Below are positions 8,919 to 18,015 of a stretch of 64,000 bases of DNA, piece by piece. A program made the position numbers and the translations under genes. Origin of the DNA: Crassaminicella profunda (lineage in GTDB: Bacteria > Bacillota > Clostridia > Peptostreptococcales > Thermotaleaceae); NCBI RefSeq assembly GCF_019884785.1, contig NZ_CP082326.1, forward strand, positions 1,977,355-2,041,354, in the 5' to 3' direction. The notes under the pieces are model-generated. The model worked only from the letters and a program-made list of their open reading frames with translations. It was not told where the DNA came from and searched no databases. Position 1 is the stretch's first letter. The number at the start of each line of letters is the position of its first letter.

Positions 8919-10166
8919 ATGAAAGTTCTTGGTTTTATAACAGAATACAATCCATTTCATAATGGCCATAAATATCATCTTGAAGAATCTATAAAAAAGG
9001 TAAACGCAACCCACACAATAGCCCTAATGAGTGGTAATTTTTTACAAAGAGGTGAACCAGCTTTAACAAACAAATGGATAAGAGCTGAAATGGCTGTAAG
9101 GGCAGGGATTGATCTGGTCATAGAACTCCCAACAATTTATGCCTGCAACAGTGCAGAATTCTTTGCATATGGGGGGATCTCTCTATTAAATAATTTAGGG
9201 ATTGTTGATGATATTAGCTTTGGCAGTGAAATTGGTGAGATCTCTAAATTAAAACAGATTGCAAAAATTTTAGTAAAGGAACCTAACCTATACAAAAATT
9301 ACTTAAAAGAATTTCTATCAGAAGGACTCTCTTTTCCACGTGCTCGCGAAAAAGCATTGGGAAAATATTGTTCTGATGAAAACTTAGAAAAAATTCTTCA
9401 TTCTCCTAATAACATTCTTGGCATTGAATATATGAAAGCTTTAATAAAATGTAACAGTAAAATGAATCCACATACAATAACTAGAATTAAAGCTCCTTAC
9501 AGTTCAACTGATATTTTGAGTAATATCTGCAGTGCTACAGCTATAAGAAGCTATCTATCTAAAAATAATTATGATCTTAACAAGCTAAAAAGAGTCATTC
9601 CTAAAAATAGCTTTCACGTCTTTAAAAAGAGCATAGAAAATGATTTTGCACCTATTTACTATCATAATTTTGAAAAAATCATTCTCTACAAGCTTCGAAC
9701 AATGTCAAAACTCGAACTAAAAAAAGTTTTTGATGTAAATGAAGGTCTTGAGAACAGAATAAAAGAAATTGCTGTTAAAACAACAGATTTACAAAGCCTA
9801 CTTCAAAATTTAAAAACTAAAAGATATACTTATACGAGACTTCAAAGAATCTTTGCCCATATTCTATTAGGAATTACTAAGGAACATATTCTCATGTTTA
9901 ATGCATCTGGTGGTTCACAATATGCTCGTATATTAGCTTTTTCATCAAAAGGAACTGAAATACTAAAAAGATTAAAAAAATCATCATGCATCCCTATATT
10001 AACAAACATTAATAAACAAGTACTAGATCATTCTCTTGCTAAAGAAATGCTTAATTTCGATATTCTAGCAACAGATATTTACAGTTTAGCTTATCCTAAT
10101 GAACATTATAGAATTGGTGGATATGACTATTACAACAAACCTTATTTTCTTAATCATCCCCTTTAG
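8919..10166 (+). CDS. tmcAL: tRNA(Met) cytidine acetate ligase
   Basis: The B. subtilis YlbM family adenylates acetate and transfers it to C34 of elongator tRNA-Met (ac4C). It has 415 residues. The nucleotidyltransferase motif GFITEYNPFHNGHKYHL (HxGH type) is at the N-terminus, with SGNFLQRGEPA at about 45 and SATAIR near 205. The ATG at 8919 follows GGAGG; an in-frame start at 8904 has no ribosome site. It is divergent from ackA, whose enzyme produces acetate, and precedes ylbJ in the same direction. Confidence 0.93.
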   Translation: MKVLGFITEYNPFHNGHKYHLEESIKKVNATHTIALMSGNFLQRGEPALTNKWIRAEMAVRAGIDLVIELPTIYACNSAEFFAYGGISLLNNLGIVDDISFGSEIGEISKLKQIAKILVKEPNLYKNYLKEFLSEGLSFPRAREKALGKYCSDENLEKILHSPNNILGIEYMKALIKCNSKMNPHTITRIKAPYSSTDILSNICSATAIRSYLSKNNYDLNKLKRVIPKNSFHVFKKSIENDFAPIYYHNFEKIILYKLRTMSKLELKKVFDVNEGLENRIKEIAVKTTDLQSLLQNLKTKRYTYTRLQRIFAHILLGITKEHILMFNASGGSQYARILAFSSKGTEILKRLKKSSCIPILTNINKQVLDHSLAKEMLNFDILATDIYSLAYPNEHYRIGGYDYYNKPYFLNHPL

Positions 10167-10195
10167 TAGTTCATCTAATTTAGGTACTATTTTTT

Positions 10196-10230
10196 ATATA
10201 TTCATAATATATATGAATATATTTATTTTT
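10196..10230 (+). terminator. Weak A/T-only hairpin between tmcAL and ylbJ
   Basis: Inverted repeat ATATATTCAT (10196-10205) / ATGAATATAT (10213-10222), followed by TTATTTTT. The stem has few G-C pairs, so termination would be partial at best. It could instead overlap the ylbJ promoter. Confidence 0.35.
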
Positions 10231-10243
10231 CAGGGGGACTAAT

Positions 10244-11536
10244 ATGACTTTATTTATTTTTGTGCTTATTTTGTTTTTACTATTTTATAGATTAAGAAAA
10301 AAAACGATTTATTCTAATGTCAAACATATCTTTGTCATCTTTGTTACTTGTTTTTTAGTCATTCATATCATAAAATATCCAGAGGCAGCCTTTAGCTCAG
10401 CAAAATTAGGAGTTGATACATGGTTTAACATTGTTTTTCCCGCACTCCTTCCATTTTTCGTTGGAGCTGAAATGCTTATTGGCTTAGGTGTAGTAAATTT
10501 TATTGGCATACTACTAGAACCCATCATTAGACCCATTTTTAATGTCCCTGGAGAAGGCTCTTTTATATTGGCTATGAGTATTACATCCGGATACCCAATA
10601 GGTGCCAAATTAATTACTGACCTTAGAAGCAAAAGAGCCTTTTCAAAAACAGAAGCCCAACGACTCCTATCGTTTTGCAGCACATCAGGTCCACTATTTA
10701 TGATTGGTGCCGTTGCTATTGGTATGTTTCATAATGCTCAATTAGGAACGACTATTGCATTAGCTCATTACTTAGGTGCCCTTATGGTAGGGATTCTCTT
10801 TAGATTCTACAAATTTAGAAACAATCCTCAAATTCCTCACAAAACAAAAAATGGTTATATTAAACGAGCTTTTAAAGAATTGTTTCATTCTATCCAAAAT
10901 AGTGAAAAAACTTTTGGTGCATTATTAGGAACTGCTGTAAAAAACGCTGTAGAAACACTTCTTACCGTTGGCGGTTTTATTATTCTTTTTTCAGTAATTA
11001 TTCGACTTTTAACCCTAATGGGATTCATCAAGACTCTATCCTATTATCTTCAGAATTTTTTATTCTTTTTTCAACTGGACAAAAATGCATGTGCAGCAAT
11101 TATAAGTGGAGTTTTTGAAATGACAATAGGCTGTAAACTACTATCTGAAATAGATGGAATTTCTTTTATAAAACAAGCTGTATTCGCTACAATGCTCATT
11201 TCTTGGAGTGGCTTTTCTATTCATGCTCAAGTAGCTAATTTAATCAGTAAAACCGACTTAAGTGCTAGCATCTATATTTTTTCAAAATTTTTACATGCTC
11301 TATTTTCCGGTATCTTTATTCTCCTTGTAGTCCCTTTTACTAATACTATTTTTAAGCATATAGATACGCCTGCTTTTTTGCAATACTCTAAAGAGGTAAT
11401 CCATCCTACTTGGACTTCAAAAATTTTATTGTCATCAGAACTATTCCTAAGCATAACCATCTTAATTATGATCCTTGCAATGATCCTTCAAATTCTTTAT
11501 AAAATAACATACCTATTTTCTTTTCATAAAAAATGA
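10244..11536 (+). CDS. ylbJ: Sporulation integral membrane protein YlbJ
   Basis: Polytopic membrane protein of 430 residues with Gate/nucleoside-recognition-type repeats. YlbJ is needed for spore cortex formation in B. subtilis, where it is under SigE control. About eight to ten hydrophobic segments are visible, the first at residues 1-15 and 25-45. Typical motifs include WFNIVFPALLPFF, SGYPIGAKL and FCSTSGPLFMIGAVA; the second half repeats a WSGFSIHAQV element. The ATG follows AGGGGG. It lies beside tmcAL, as ylbJ and ylbM are also close in B. subtilis. No clear SigE promoter was found. Confidence 0.92.
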   Translation: MTLFIFVLILFLLFYRLRKKTIYSNVKHIFVIFVTCFLVIHIIKYPEAAFSSAKLGVDTWFNIVFPALLPFFVGAEMLIGLGVVNFIGILLEPIIRPIFNVPGEGSFILAMSITSGYPIGAKLITDLRSKRAFSKTEAQRLLSFCSTSGPLFMIGAVAIGMFHNAQLGTTIALAHYLGALMVGILFRFYKFRNNPQIPHKTKNGYIKRAFKELFHSIQNSEKTFGALLGTAVKNAVETLLTVGGFIILFSVIIRLLTLMGFIKTLSYYLQNFLFFFQLDKNACAAIISGVFEMTIGCKLLSEIDGISFIKQAVFATMLISWSGFSIHAQVANLISKTDLSASIYIFSKFLHALFSGIFILLVVPFTNTIFKHIDTPAFLQYSKEVIHPTWTSKILLSSELFLSITILIMILAMILQILYKITYLFSFHKK

Positions 11537-11555
11537 AGGGATTTAACCCTTCATT
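11532..11555. terminator. Bidirectional terminator between convergent ylbJ and coiled-coil gene
   Basis: AATGAAGGG and CCCTTCATT form a 9-bp stem with a 6-nt loop; both stop codons lie in or at the hairpin. T-rich tracts on both sides let it work for both transcripts. Confidence 0.8.
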
Positions 11556-11992
11556 CCTTTTAATTCATTTCTATTGTCTTTTATGGTTTCTATCATTTTT
11601 CCAAGATTTTTTTCTAGGCCGCCTAATAATTCATCCGTATATTGTCTAGCTCCAAGCCGAATTTCTTTTGCATTGATTTGCGCCTGAGATACAATCTCTT
11701 CTGCTCTTTTATGTGCCATTTTAGTAATTTCATCTTTTTCTACCATTTCTTCAATATGTACCTTTGCATCTTCCATGACTGAATCAGCTTCCCTTTGAGC
11801 TTCTATAAGTATTCTTTGTCTTTCTTCCTTTATCCATTGTGCTTGCTTCACTTCATCTGGCAACTGAATCCTTATCTCTTTAATAATATCAAGAATTTCT
11901 TCTTTATCTACAAAGGTCTTACCCGCAAATGGTATAGAAGAGCTACTTTCAATAATATCTTCTAACTCATCCAACAGACGCAATGCATTCAT
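11543..11992 (-). CDS. Coiled-coil protein, V-type ATPase subunit-like
   Basis: 149 residues, rich in Glu, Lys, Ala and Gln. After about 45 residues it is predicted to be a long coiled coil (EEILDIIKEIRIQLPDEVK onwards, then repeated Ala/Glu heptads). Such proteins are often labelled ATPase in clostridia because of similarity to V-ATPase stalk subunits and DivIVA-like rods, but no ATP-binding motif is present. It follows coaD by 20 bp, so it is likely co-transcribed with rsmD-coaD. Function unknown; a scaffold role is a guess. Confidence 0.7.
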   Translation of the reverse strand: MNALRLLDELEDIIESSSSIPFAGKTFVDKEEILDIIKEIRIQLPDEVKQAQWIKEERQRILIEAQREADSVMEDAKVHIEEMVEKDEITKMAHKRAEEIVSQAQINAKEIRLGARQYTDELLGGLEKNLGKMIETIKDNRNELKGMKG

Positions 11993-12012
11993 TAATATCC
12001 TCCCCTTTTACC

Positions 12013-12489
12013 TTATTTAAATTTATTATGCAATGCCTTTTTGACTATCTCAGGAACTAATCCATCTATACATCCATCAAATTTGAATACCTCTTTTACA
12101 ATACTTGAGCTAAGATATGAATACTCACCACTAGTCATCATAAACATGGTCTCAACTTCAGGATTAAGTTTCTTATTTGTCAAAGCCATTTGTAACTCAT
12201 ATTCAAAATCTGATACGGCTCTTAAGCCTTTTACAATTACATCAATATTTTTTTCTTTTACATAATCAACTAATAATCCTGAAAAACAATCTATCTCCAC
12301 ATTAGGTATGTCCTTTGTAACACTCCTTAATAATTCTAATCTTTCTTCAACAGTAAAAAGTGCATTTTTTCCTGAATTATAAAGAACTGCTACAATCACC
12401 TTATCTACCAACTTTGAAGTTCTCTTGATGATATCTAAGTGTCCATTGGTAACTGGATCAAAGCTTCCAGGGCATACTGCTGTTTTCAT
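12013..12489 (-). CDS. coaD: Phosphopantetheine adenylyltransferase
   Basis: Fourth step of CoA synthesis: 4'-phosphopantetheine plus ATP gives dephospho-CoA. It has 158 residues. The nucleotidyltransferase motif [16 protein letters not shown] (TxGH) is at residues 5-20, and [11 protein letters not shown] near 125 corresponds to the second conserved block. It starts 2 bp after rsmD ends, as in B. subtilis (ylbH-coaD). Identification is secure. Confidence 0.97.
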   Translation of the reverse strand: MKTAVCPGSFDPVTNGHLDIIKRTSKLVDKVIVAVLYNSGKNALFTVEERLELLRSVTKDIPNVEIDCFSGLLVDYVKEKNIDVIVKGLRAVSDFEYELQMALTNKKLNPEVETMFMMTSGEYSYLSSSIVKEVFKFDGCIDGLVPEIVKKALHNKFK

Positions 12490-12491
12490 TG

Positions 12492-13046
12492 TTATGCCTC
12501 CTTTGCGTAAATAGTTATTAATGTATTGCCATATTTTTTTTCTTTTCTTTTCATAAATTTTCCTATATATTCTGGTAAAGAATCTTTTAGATCATGTTCA
12601 ACAAGAATAATACCTTCTTTATTTAATATTTCTTCTTTTTCTATTGCATCAATAGAAGGTATTATTAATCCTTTCAGATAAGGTGGATCCATAAAAATAA
12701 TATCTATTTTATTAGTTCCTAAAGCTAATTCTTTTATGGCTCTATGTGCATCGCAAAAAAGAACAGTACTTTTTTCTTCAAGTCTTGTATATGCTATATT
12801 TTCCTTTATCACTTTTATACTATTTTTATTACAATCTACAAAATATGCCTTTTCTGCCCCTCTACTTAATGCTTCAATACCAAGACTTCCAGTACCTGAA
12901 AAAAGATCTAAAACCACGCTATCTATTATATATGGGTTAATCATACTAAAAATAGATTCTTTTACTCTATCAGTAGTCGGCCTCGTCTCTAGACCTTTTG
13001 GAGATTTTAGTCTCATACCCTTTGATATACCTGCAATTACTCTCAC
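12492..13046 (-). CDS. rsmD: 16S rRNA (guanine(966)-N2)-methyltransferase
   Basis: SAM-dependent methylation of G966 in 16S rRNA. It has 184 residues. It begins [18 protein letters not shown], then has [15 protein letters not shown], the SAM loop [20 protein letters not shown] and the catalytic motif FMDPPYLKG. The start is GTG, with GGAGAG upstream. A TTGTTT-17-TAAAAT promoter precedes it. It is translationally close to coaD. Confidence 0.95.
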   Translation of the reverse strand: MRVIAGISKGMRLKSPKGLETRPTTDRVKESIFSMINPYIIDSVVLDLFSGTGSLGIEALSRGAEKAYFVDCNKNSIKVIKENIAYTRLEEKSTVLFCDAHRAIKELALGTNKIDIIFMDPPYLKGLIIPSIDAIEKEEILNKEGIILVEHDLKDSLPEYIGKFMKRKEKKYGNTLITIYAKEA

Positions 13047-13073
13047 GCATCCTTCTCTCCTTTCAATAAGTAT

Positions 13074-13102
13074 ATTTTAGCATATAAGTAAATGACAAAC
13101 AA
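13074..13102 (-). promoter_or_regulatory. Probable promoter of rsmD-coaD
   Basis: Minus-strand TTGTTT (13097-13102) and TAAAAT (13074-13079) with 17-bp spacing and a TGC extended -10. It is about 30 bp upstream of the GTG start. Confidence 0.65.
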
Positions 13103-13220
13103 TTATCTTATAAGATTTTAAAACTCATATGTATAATAATCTTTCTTCTTAGGCATATTATATGTAAGCACATAAAAACAAAATTCCCCTTAGAGCTCTT
13201 CCTTCATTTCTCCTCTCCTG

Positions 13221-13250
13221 ATACTGGTGATTCTCACCAGTATTTTTTTA
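13221..13250 (+). terminator. Orphan plus-strand terminator (possible small RNA end)
   Basis: ATACTGGTGA/TCACCAGTAT form a perfect 10-bp stem with a TTC loop followed by seven Ts on the plus strand. There is no plus-strand gene upstream of it in this window until ylbJ, whose own terminator is at 11532. The preceding 20-30 nt are CU-rich. It is best read as the 3' end of a small RNA. Confidence 0.55.
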
Positions 13251-13260
13251 TTTTATTTTC

Positions 13261-13308
13261 TATAAATAATAAAGAAGAGATAAATTTATCTCTTCTTTAT
13301 TATTTATA
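13261..13308 (-). terminator. Terminator after SASP gene
   Basis: A perfect 48-bp palindrome with the GAAGAGATAAAT core lies 14 bp after the SASP stop. The outer arms are A/T-rich, giving the U-tract on the minus strand. Confidence 0.85.
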
Positions 13309-13321
13309 TATCAATCTATTT

Positions 13322-13525
13322 TTACTTCCCAGACATTTGTTGTTCAGCCATTTCAACTAATCTCTTAGTCATGTATCCACCTACATAACCATTTTGTCTA
13401 GCTGTTAAATTACCTTTGTCCATTCCTTGGTAATTGTTAAGGCCTAATTCGTTAGCGATTTCATATTTCATTTGACTTAATGCAGCTTTTGCTTCAGGAA
13501 CTACTTTTGTATTATTGTTTGCCAC
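13322..13525 (-). CDS. Alpha/beta-type small acid-soluble spore protein
   Basis: 67 residues. SASPs coat DNA in the dormant spore and are amino-acid stores on germination. Both family signatures are present: ALSQMKYEIANELG, containing the GPR protease site region, and NLTARQNGYVGGYMTKRLVEM. The longer reading frame includes AAAGGAGGTG, so the GTG at 13525 (giving MANNNTKVVPEA) is the start. It is a monocistron with a strong terminator; a clear SigG promoter could not be recognised upstream. Confidence 0.95.
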   Translation of the reverse strand: MANNNTKVVPEAKAALSQMKYEIANELGLNNYQGMDKGNLTARQNGYVGGYMTKRLVEMAEQQMSGK

Positions 13526-13631
13526 TGTTTTCACCTCCTTTTTCCTCTGTACTATTAATTTAACCAATCTGAAGCAAATTATATCTAGTATATTTTAACT
13601 ACTGTGTAACAGAATGGAAAACGTTAATGGA

Positions 13632-15692
13632 TCATAAATTAATTTGTTCTATATTCTTACCAAACTGATCAATAATTTTATTTTTTAAAATTAAATTTTT
13701 TTCTAATGATAAGGTTTGATCTTCATTCATTAGGACTTTAGCTTCATTTTGAACTTGTTTTAATATTTTCATATGTTTAAATAAATTCGCTATTTTTAGT
13801 TCCGGCAGCCCATGCTGTCTTGTCCCAAAAAATTCACCAGGTCCTCTTAGTTCTAAATCTTTTTCAGCAATAATAAATCCATTATTGGTTTCTTCCATAA
13901 TCTTCATTCGTTCTTTTGACAAAGGATTTTTACTATAATTAACTAAAACACAATAGGATTGATACTCTCCTCTACCTACTCTTCCTCTTAATTGATGCAA
14001 TTGTGCTAATCCAAATCTTTCACTATTTTCAATAATCATAACAGATGCATTGGGCACATTCACTCCTACTTCTATTACTGTAGTAGATACAAGAACTTGT
14101 ATTTCTCCTTTTTTAAAACCATCCATGATTTCTTCTTTTTCTTGCCCTTTCATCTTTCCATGTAATAATCCTATTGTAAAATCTTTTAAATAAGTTGCTT
14201 TTAGTTCCATATATAATTCTTGAGCAGATTTTGCCTCAATATTTTCAGATTCCTCAACCAGTGGTGCTACAATATATACTTGTCGTCCTGATTCAATTTC
14301 ACCTTTGGCAAAATCATAAATTTTACTTCTTTTCTTTTCATCTACACAATAAGTCTTTATTTTTTTTCTTCCTGGAGGTAATTCATCTATAATGGATATA
14401 TCTAAATCCCCATAAAGAATTAGAGCAAGAGTTCTAGGAATTGGAGTAGCCGTCATAACAAGCACATCAGGATTTAGCCCTTTACTTGATAATATACGTC
14501 TTTGCCTCACCCCAAATCGATGTTGCTCATCTGTAATCACAAGACCCAGCTTATAAAAATATACATTTTCTTGAATCAAAGCATGGGTTCCTATAATAAT
14601 GTTGATTTCTCCAATTTCTAATGATTTTAATATTTCTTCTTTTCGCTTTTTTTTAATGCTTCCAGATAGCAACTCCACGTTCACACCTAATGGCTCTAAT
14701 AGCTCTTTTGCTGCGTAAAGATGCTGTTCTGCTAATATTTCTGTAGGAGCCATCAAAACGCCCTGATATCCATTTAAAAAGGCCTTATATAGGGAAATCA
14801 GTGCAATAATTGTTTTTCCTGATCCTACATCCCCTTGCACAAGACGATTCATTACTTTTCCACTTTCCATATCCTTTTCTATTTCTTTTAAAACCTTTGA
14901 TTGAGCATTTGTTAACTGAAAGGGTAGTGAATTTAACAATTGATCTACTTGAGGTGTTTCCTTAAAAACAATACCTTCTTTATTATGATTAAATTTATTC
15001 TTAATTAACCATAAACCAGTCTGTAGAATCAATAATTCTTCAAAAATCAATCTGAACTTTGCAATTTTCAAAGCCTTTACCGAACTTGGAAAATGAATAT
15101 TACGAAGAGCATATTGTATATGGCATAGTCTATTTCTTTTTATGGTATCCTTAGGAAGATATTCATTGATTGTCTTTTCATATAAATTAAATACATTCAT
15201 ACTTAAATTTTGTATATCTTTTTGTGTAAGTCCATGGGTAAGACCATAAATAGGAACAATTCTATTTATGGTTTTTCCCCTTTCATCTACATGCTCATAA
15301 GTTGGATGTAATATTTGTATCTGCCCAAATCCCCGTTTTACTTTTCCATGTAAATAAATAATATCTCCTCTTTTTAATACATTTTTGATAAAAGGAGAAT
15401 TATAAAAGACTGCATAAGCTGTTGCAGTATGATCTTTTACCGGAACTTTATAAATTTTCAATCCTTTTCGAATAGATTTTTCTTCTATACTTCCCCCTAC
15501 AACAACCTTTATAGTAATTTGTTCGTCATTTTTAGCATCCATAACATTTTTCATCTTACTTCTATCTTCATATTGTCTTGGAAAAGCATACAATACATCC
15601 TCTATACTGTAAATCCCTATTTTTTCTAGATATTTTGACTTTTTTGGTCCTACACCTTTCATAAATTGAACAGATTTTTTTAAATCATTCAT
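13632..15692 (-). CDS. recG: ATP-dependent DNA helicase RecG
   Basis: Branch-migration helicase acting on forks and Holliday junctions. It has 686 residues. An N-terminal wedge/OB domain is followed by the helicase with Walker A GDVGSGKT, DEQHRFG, TATPIPRTLA, and the motif VI region HQLRGRVGRG. The ATG follows AGGAGG. It is downstream of the FakA gene, separated by a perfect hairpin, as in the B. subtilis ylo region (where sdaA genes intervene). Confidence 0.97.
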   Translation of the reverse strand: MNDLKKSVQFMKGVGPKKSKYLEKIGIYSIEDVLYAFPRQYEDRSKMKNVMDAKNDEQITIKVVVGGSIEEKSIRKGLKIYKVPVKDHTATAYAVFYNSPFIKNVLKRGDIIYLHGKVKRGFGQIQILHPTYEHVDERGKTINRIVPIYGLTHGLTQKDIQNLSMNVFNLYEKTINEYLPKDTIKRNRLCHIQYALRNIHFPSSVKALKIAKFRLIFEELLILQTGLWLIKNKFNHNKEGIVFKETPQVDQLLNSLPFQLTNAQSKVLKEIEKDMESGKVMNRLVQGDVGSGKTIIALISLYKAFLNGYQGVLMAPTEILAEQHLYAAKELLEPLGVNVELLSGSIKKKRKEEILKSLEIGEINIIIGTHALIQENVYFYKLGLVITDEQHRFGVRQRRILSSKGLNPDVLVMTATPIPRTLALILYGDLDISIIDELPPGRKKIKTYCVDEKKRSKIYDFAKGEIESGRQVYIVAPLVEESENIEAKSAQELYMELKATYLKDFTIGLLHGKMKGQEKEEIMDGFKKGEIQVLVSTTVIEVGVNVPNASVMIIENSERFGLAQLHQLRGRVGRGEYQSYCVLVNYSKNPLSKERMKIMEETNNGFIIAEKDLELRGPGEFFGTRQHGLPELKIANLFKHMKILKQVQNEAKVLMNEDQTLSLEKNLILKNKIIDQFGKNIEQINL

Positions 15693-15711
15693 TTCATCAA
15701 CCTCCTAAGAA

Positions 15712-15743
15712 GAATAGGAAATGACTATAGTCATTTCCTATTC
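15712..15743. repeat. Perfect 32-bp palindrome between fakA and recG
   Basis: GAATAGGAAATGACTA and its exact complement meet at position 15727/15728. It includes the FakA stop codon. On the minus strand it is followed by CTTCTTAGGAGG, not a U-run, so it is more likely an mRNA-processing or stabilising hairpin than a terminator. Confidence 0.8.
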
Positions 15744-17351
15744 AATAGAGAATATGTAATAATAAAGAGGCTGTCCTCCATAATAAACTTCAACATCAAT
15801 ATCTTCATATATTTTTTCAATTCTTTCAGCAAGTGCTTGGGCTTGATCCTCCGTACGATCTTCTCCATAAAAAATAGTTACAATTTCATCATCTTCCGTA
15901 ACCATTCCTTCTAGGAGCTTATATGCTTCGTCCTCAATATTACTACCTACTACAGTGATTTTTCCGTCTGCAATTCCTAATATGTCTCCTTCTTTAATTG
16001 TAATATCATTAAATTGTGTATCTCTTACAGAATAAGTAATTTGCCCTGTTTTCACATTTTGGAATGCTTCTGTCATAACCTCTGTATTCTCTTCTATATT
16101 CAAATCTTCATTATAAGCTAATATGGCTGTAATTCCTTGTGGTACTGTTTTTGTTGGAATAACAGTAATATCTTTATGGCTTAGCTCCTTTGCTTGATTT
16201 GCAGCTAATATGATATTTCCATTATTAGGAAGAACAAAGATATGTTTCGCATTTATACGATCTATAGCATTTTTAATGTCTTCTGTACTAGGATTCATAG
16301 TTTGTCCACCTGTAATAATTTCGTCTACATTTAAATCCTTAAATATATCTGTTAGACCTTCTCCCATTGTGACAGCAATCATTCCGAATTCTTTTATTTC
16401 TGTATTATTCTCTTCATTAACATCTTCAAAAACCTTGTTTTCATGTTGCTGTCTCATATTATCAATTTTTAGACGAGTAAGTTCTCCTAACTTTAATCCT
16501 TCCTCTAAAACTATCCCTGGATGATTTGTATGAATATGTACTTTAACTAAAGTTTCATCTCCTACTACTAACATACAATCTCCATAACCACCAATTTTTT
16601 CTTTAAATTTCTCAATGTTTACATGATCCCCTTTAATAATAAACTCCGTACAATAACCAAAGGTAATATCCTTTATATCCTCCCCCTCTACTTTTTCAAG
16701 ATCAACTATAGTTGGTTCTTCAATAATCACTTCTTTCCCTGTTATGGCTTCATAAAATCCATTAAAAATAAAAATTAAACCTTTTCCTCCTGCATCAACA
16801 ACTCCAGCTTCTTTTAAAACAGCCAACATTTCAGGAGTCTTATTTAAAACTTGTTCCCCATATTCTATCAATTGATATAGAAATTCATCAATATACATTT
16901 CTTCCTTTGATAGCTCTATAGCTTTTTCACCAATAACTCTTGCAACTGTCAATATGGTACCTTCTATTGGCTTCATAACCGCCTTATATGCCGTATCAGA
17001 AGCACTTTTAAAAGCATCTGCTAAATCAACAATAGTTAATACTTCTTTTCCTTTACAAACTTTAGCAAACCCTCTAAATAATTGGGATAAAATCACTCCT
17101 GAATTCCCTCTTGCTCCCATTAATGACCCATTAGCTATAGCCTCTACAATATAGTCAATTGTATTTATCCTTACTTCTTTTACTTCTTTTGCAGCCCCAT
17201 TCATTGTAAGGGACATATTTGTTCCTGTATCTCCATCTGGCACAGGAAAAACATTTAATGCATCTACTGTACTTTTATTCCCATCAAGAACGCTTGCTCC
17301 TTGAACAAACATTTTTTTTAGTAATAATCCATCTATGGTTTTAATTTTCAA
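15738..17351 (-). CDS. fakA: Fatty acid kinase-type protein, DhaL domain (FakA/YloV)
   Basis: 537 residues. The N-terminal DhaL/DAK2 nucleotide-binding domain has LNVFPVPDGDTGTNMSLT (the metal-ATP aspartates), and GARGNSGVILSQLFRG follows; the central and C-terminal parts match FakA. In S. aureus FakA phosphorylates FakB-bound fatty acids. No DegV/FakB partner is in this window, so lipid kinase function is inferred from the family. The start is TTG, after GAAGGAGG. Co-transcribed with the Asp23-type gene 17 bp upstream. Confidence 0.9.
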   Translation of the reverse strand: MKIKTIDGLLLKKMFVQGASVLDGNKSTVDALNVFPVPDGDTGTNMSLTMNGAAKEVKEVRINTIDYIVEAIANGSLMGARGNSGVILSQLFRGFAKVCKGKEVLTIVDLADAFKSASDTAYKAVMKPIEGTILTVARVIGEKAIELSKEEMYIDEFLYQLIEYGEQVLNKTPEMLAVLKEAGVVDAGGKGLIFIFNGFYEAITGKEVIIEEPTIVDLEKVEGEDIKDITFGYCTEFIIKGDHVNIEKFKEKIGGYGDCMLVVGDETLVKVHIHTNHPGIVLEEGLKLGELTRLKIDNMRQQHENKVFEDVNEENNTEIKEFGMIAVTMGEGLTDIFKDLNVDEIITGGQTMNPSTEDIKNAIDRINAKHIFVLPNNGNIILAANQAKELSHKDITVIPTKTVPQGITAILAYNEDLNIEENTEVMTEAFQNVKTGQITYSVRDTQFNDITIKEGDILGIADGKITVVGSNIEDEAYKLLEGMVTEDDEIVTIFYGEDRTEDQAQALAERIEKIYEDIDVEVYYGGQPLYYYIFSIE

Positions 17352-17368
17352 AACATTTCCTCCTTCAA

Positions 17369-17725
17369 TTACTTTTCAACTCTAACCCCTTGTATATTAA
17401 TATTTACTTGTTTTACTTTTAATCCTGTAATCGTTTCTATATTATATTTTACTTTATCAATAATATTTTGGGCAACTGTAGATATTCTTGTTCCAAATCC
17501 TACAACAACAAAAAGATCTATAATAATTTCATCATTCTCTGAAGAAACTTTTACACCTTTATTTTGATTTTCACGTTTTAATAACTCTACTATGCCACTA
17601 GCCTTTGATTTTTTTGCCATACCTACTAACCCATAACATTCCATTGCTGCTACCCCTGCAATAGATGCTAAAACCTCATGATCTATAAAAATATTTCCTA
17701 GTTTGTTACTCAATGTAGCCCCCAT
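17369..17725 (-). CDS. yloU: Asp23/Gls24 family envelope stress protein (YloU)
   Basis: 118 residues of the Asp23 family: NIFIDHEVLASIAGVAAMEC and VVVGFGTRISTVAQNI, then KQVNINIQGVRV. In staphylococci Asp23 is membrane-associated through a partner and linked to envelope homeostasis. Its constant linkage to fakA suggests a lipid-related role, but this is inference. The ATG follows AGGGAGG, and a TTGAAT-17-TAAAAT promoter lies upstream. Confidence 0.88.
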   Translation of the reverse strand: MGATLSNKLGNIFIDHEVLASIAGVAAMECYGLVGMAKKSKASGIVELLKRENQNKGVKVSSENDEIIIDLFVVVGFGTRISTVAQNIIDKVKYNIETITGLKVKQVNINIQGVRVEK

Positions 17726-17780
17726 TTTTATCCTCCCTTTGATATACTTTATAAATTTGTATATATTTTAACTATACTAT

Positions 17781-17809
17781 ATTTTATATGAATTTATAAG
17801 ATGATTCAA
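17781..17809 (-). promoter_or_regulatory. Probable promoter of yloU-fakA
   Basis: TTGAAT (17804-17809) and TAAAAT (17781-17786), 17-bp spacer, minus strand; about 50 bp upstream of yloU. Confidence 0.65.
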
Positions 17810-17985
17810 CTTATATAGCCTTTTATTCAATCAACTCATTATATTCGTTGATTTTTCATATTGAAATTGCTTACTTTATACGATTCCATCTTTTATAAAA
17901 AAAATATTAATACAGTATTTCCAATGCTATCAAGCTTTAATGATCACAACAAATTAAATTATTTTATATTGTTTTTACATAATTG

Positions 17986-18015
17986 TTGCAAAAAAGACTA
18001 AAGATATGGTAAAAT
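17986..18015 (+). promoter_or_regulatory. Probable promoter of rpmB
   Basis: TTGCAA (17986-17991) and TAAAAT (18010-18015), 18-bp spacer on the plus strand, about 40 bp before the ribosome-binding site of rpmB. Confidence 0.65.

Noticed and set aside
10244-10363. SigE promoter for ylbJ
   Set aside because: CATAATAT is present upstream, but no KMATATW element is found at 13-15 bp, so it does not stand up.
13140-13210. Short peptides MKEEL and MPKKKDYYTYEF on the minus strand upstream of rsmD
   Set aside because: Five and twelve codons, only the first with a plausible ribosome site; too short to support without conservation data.
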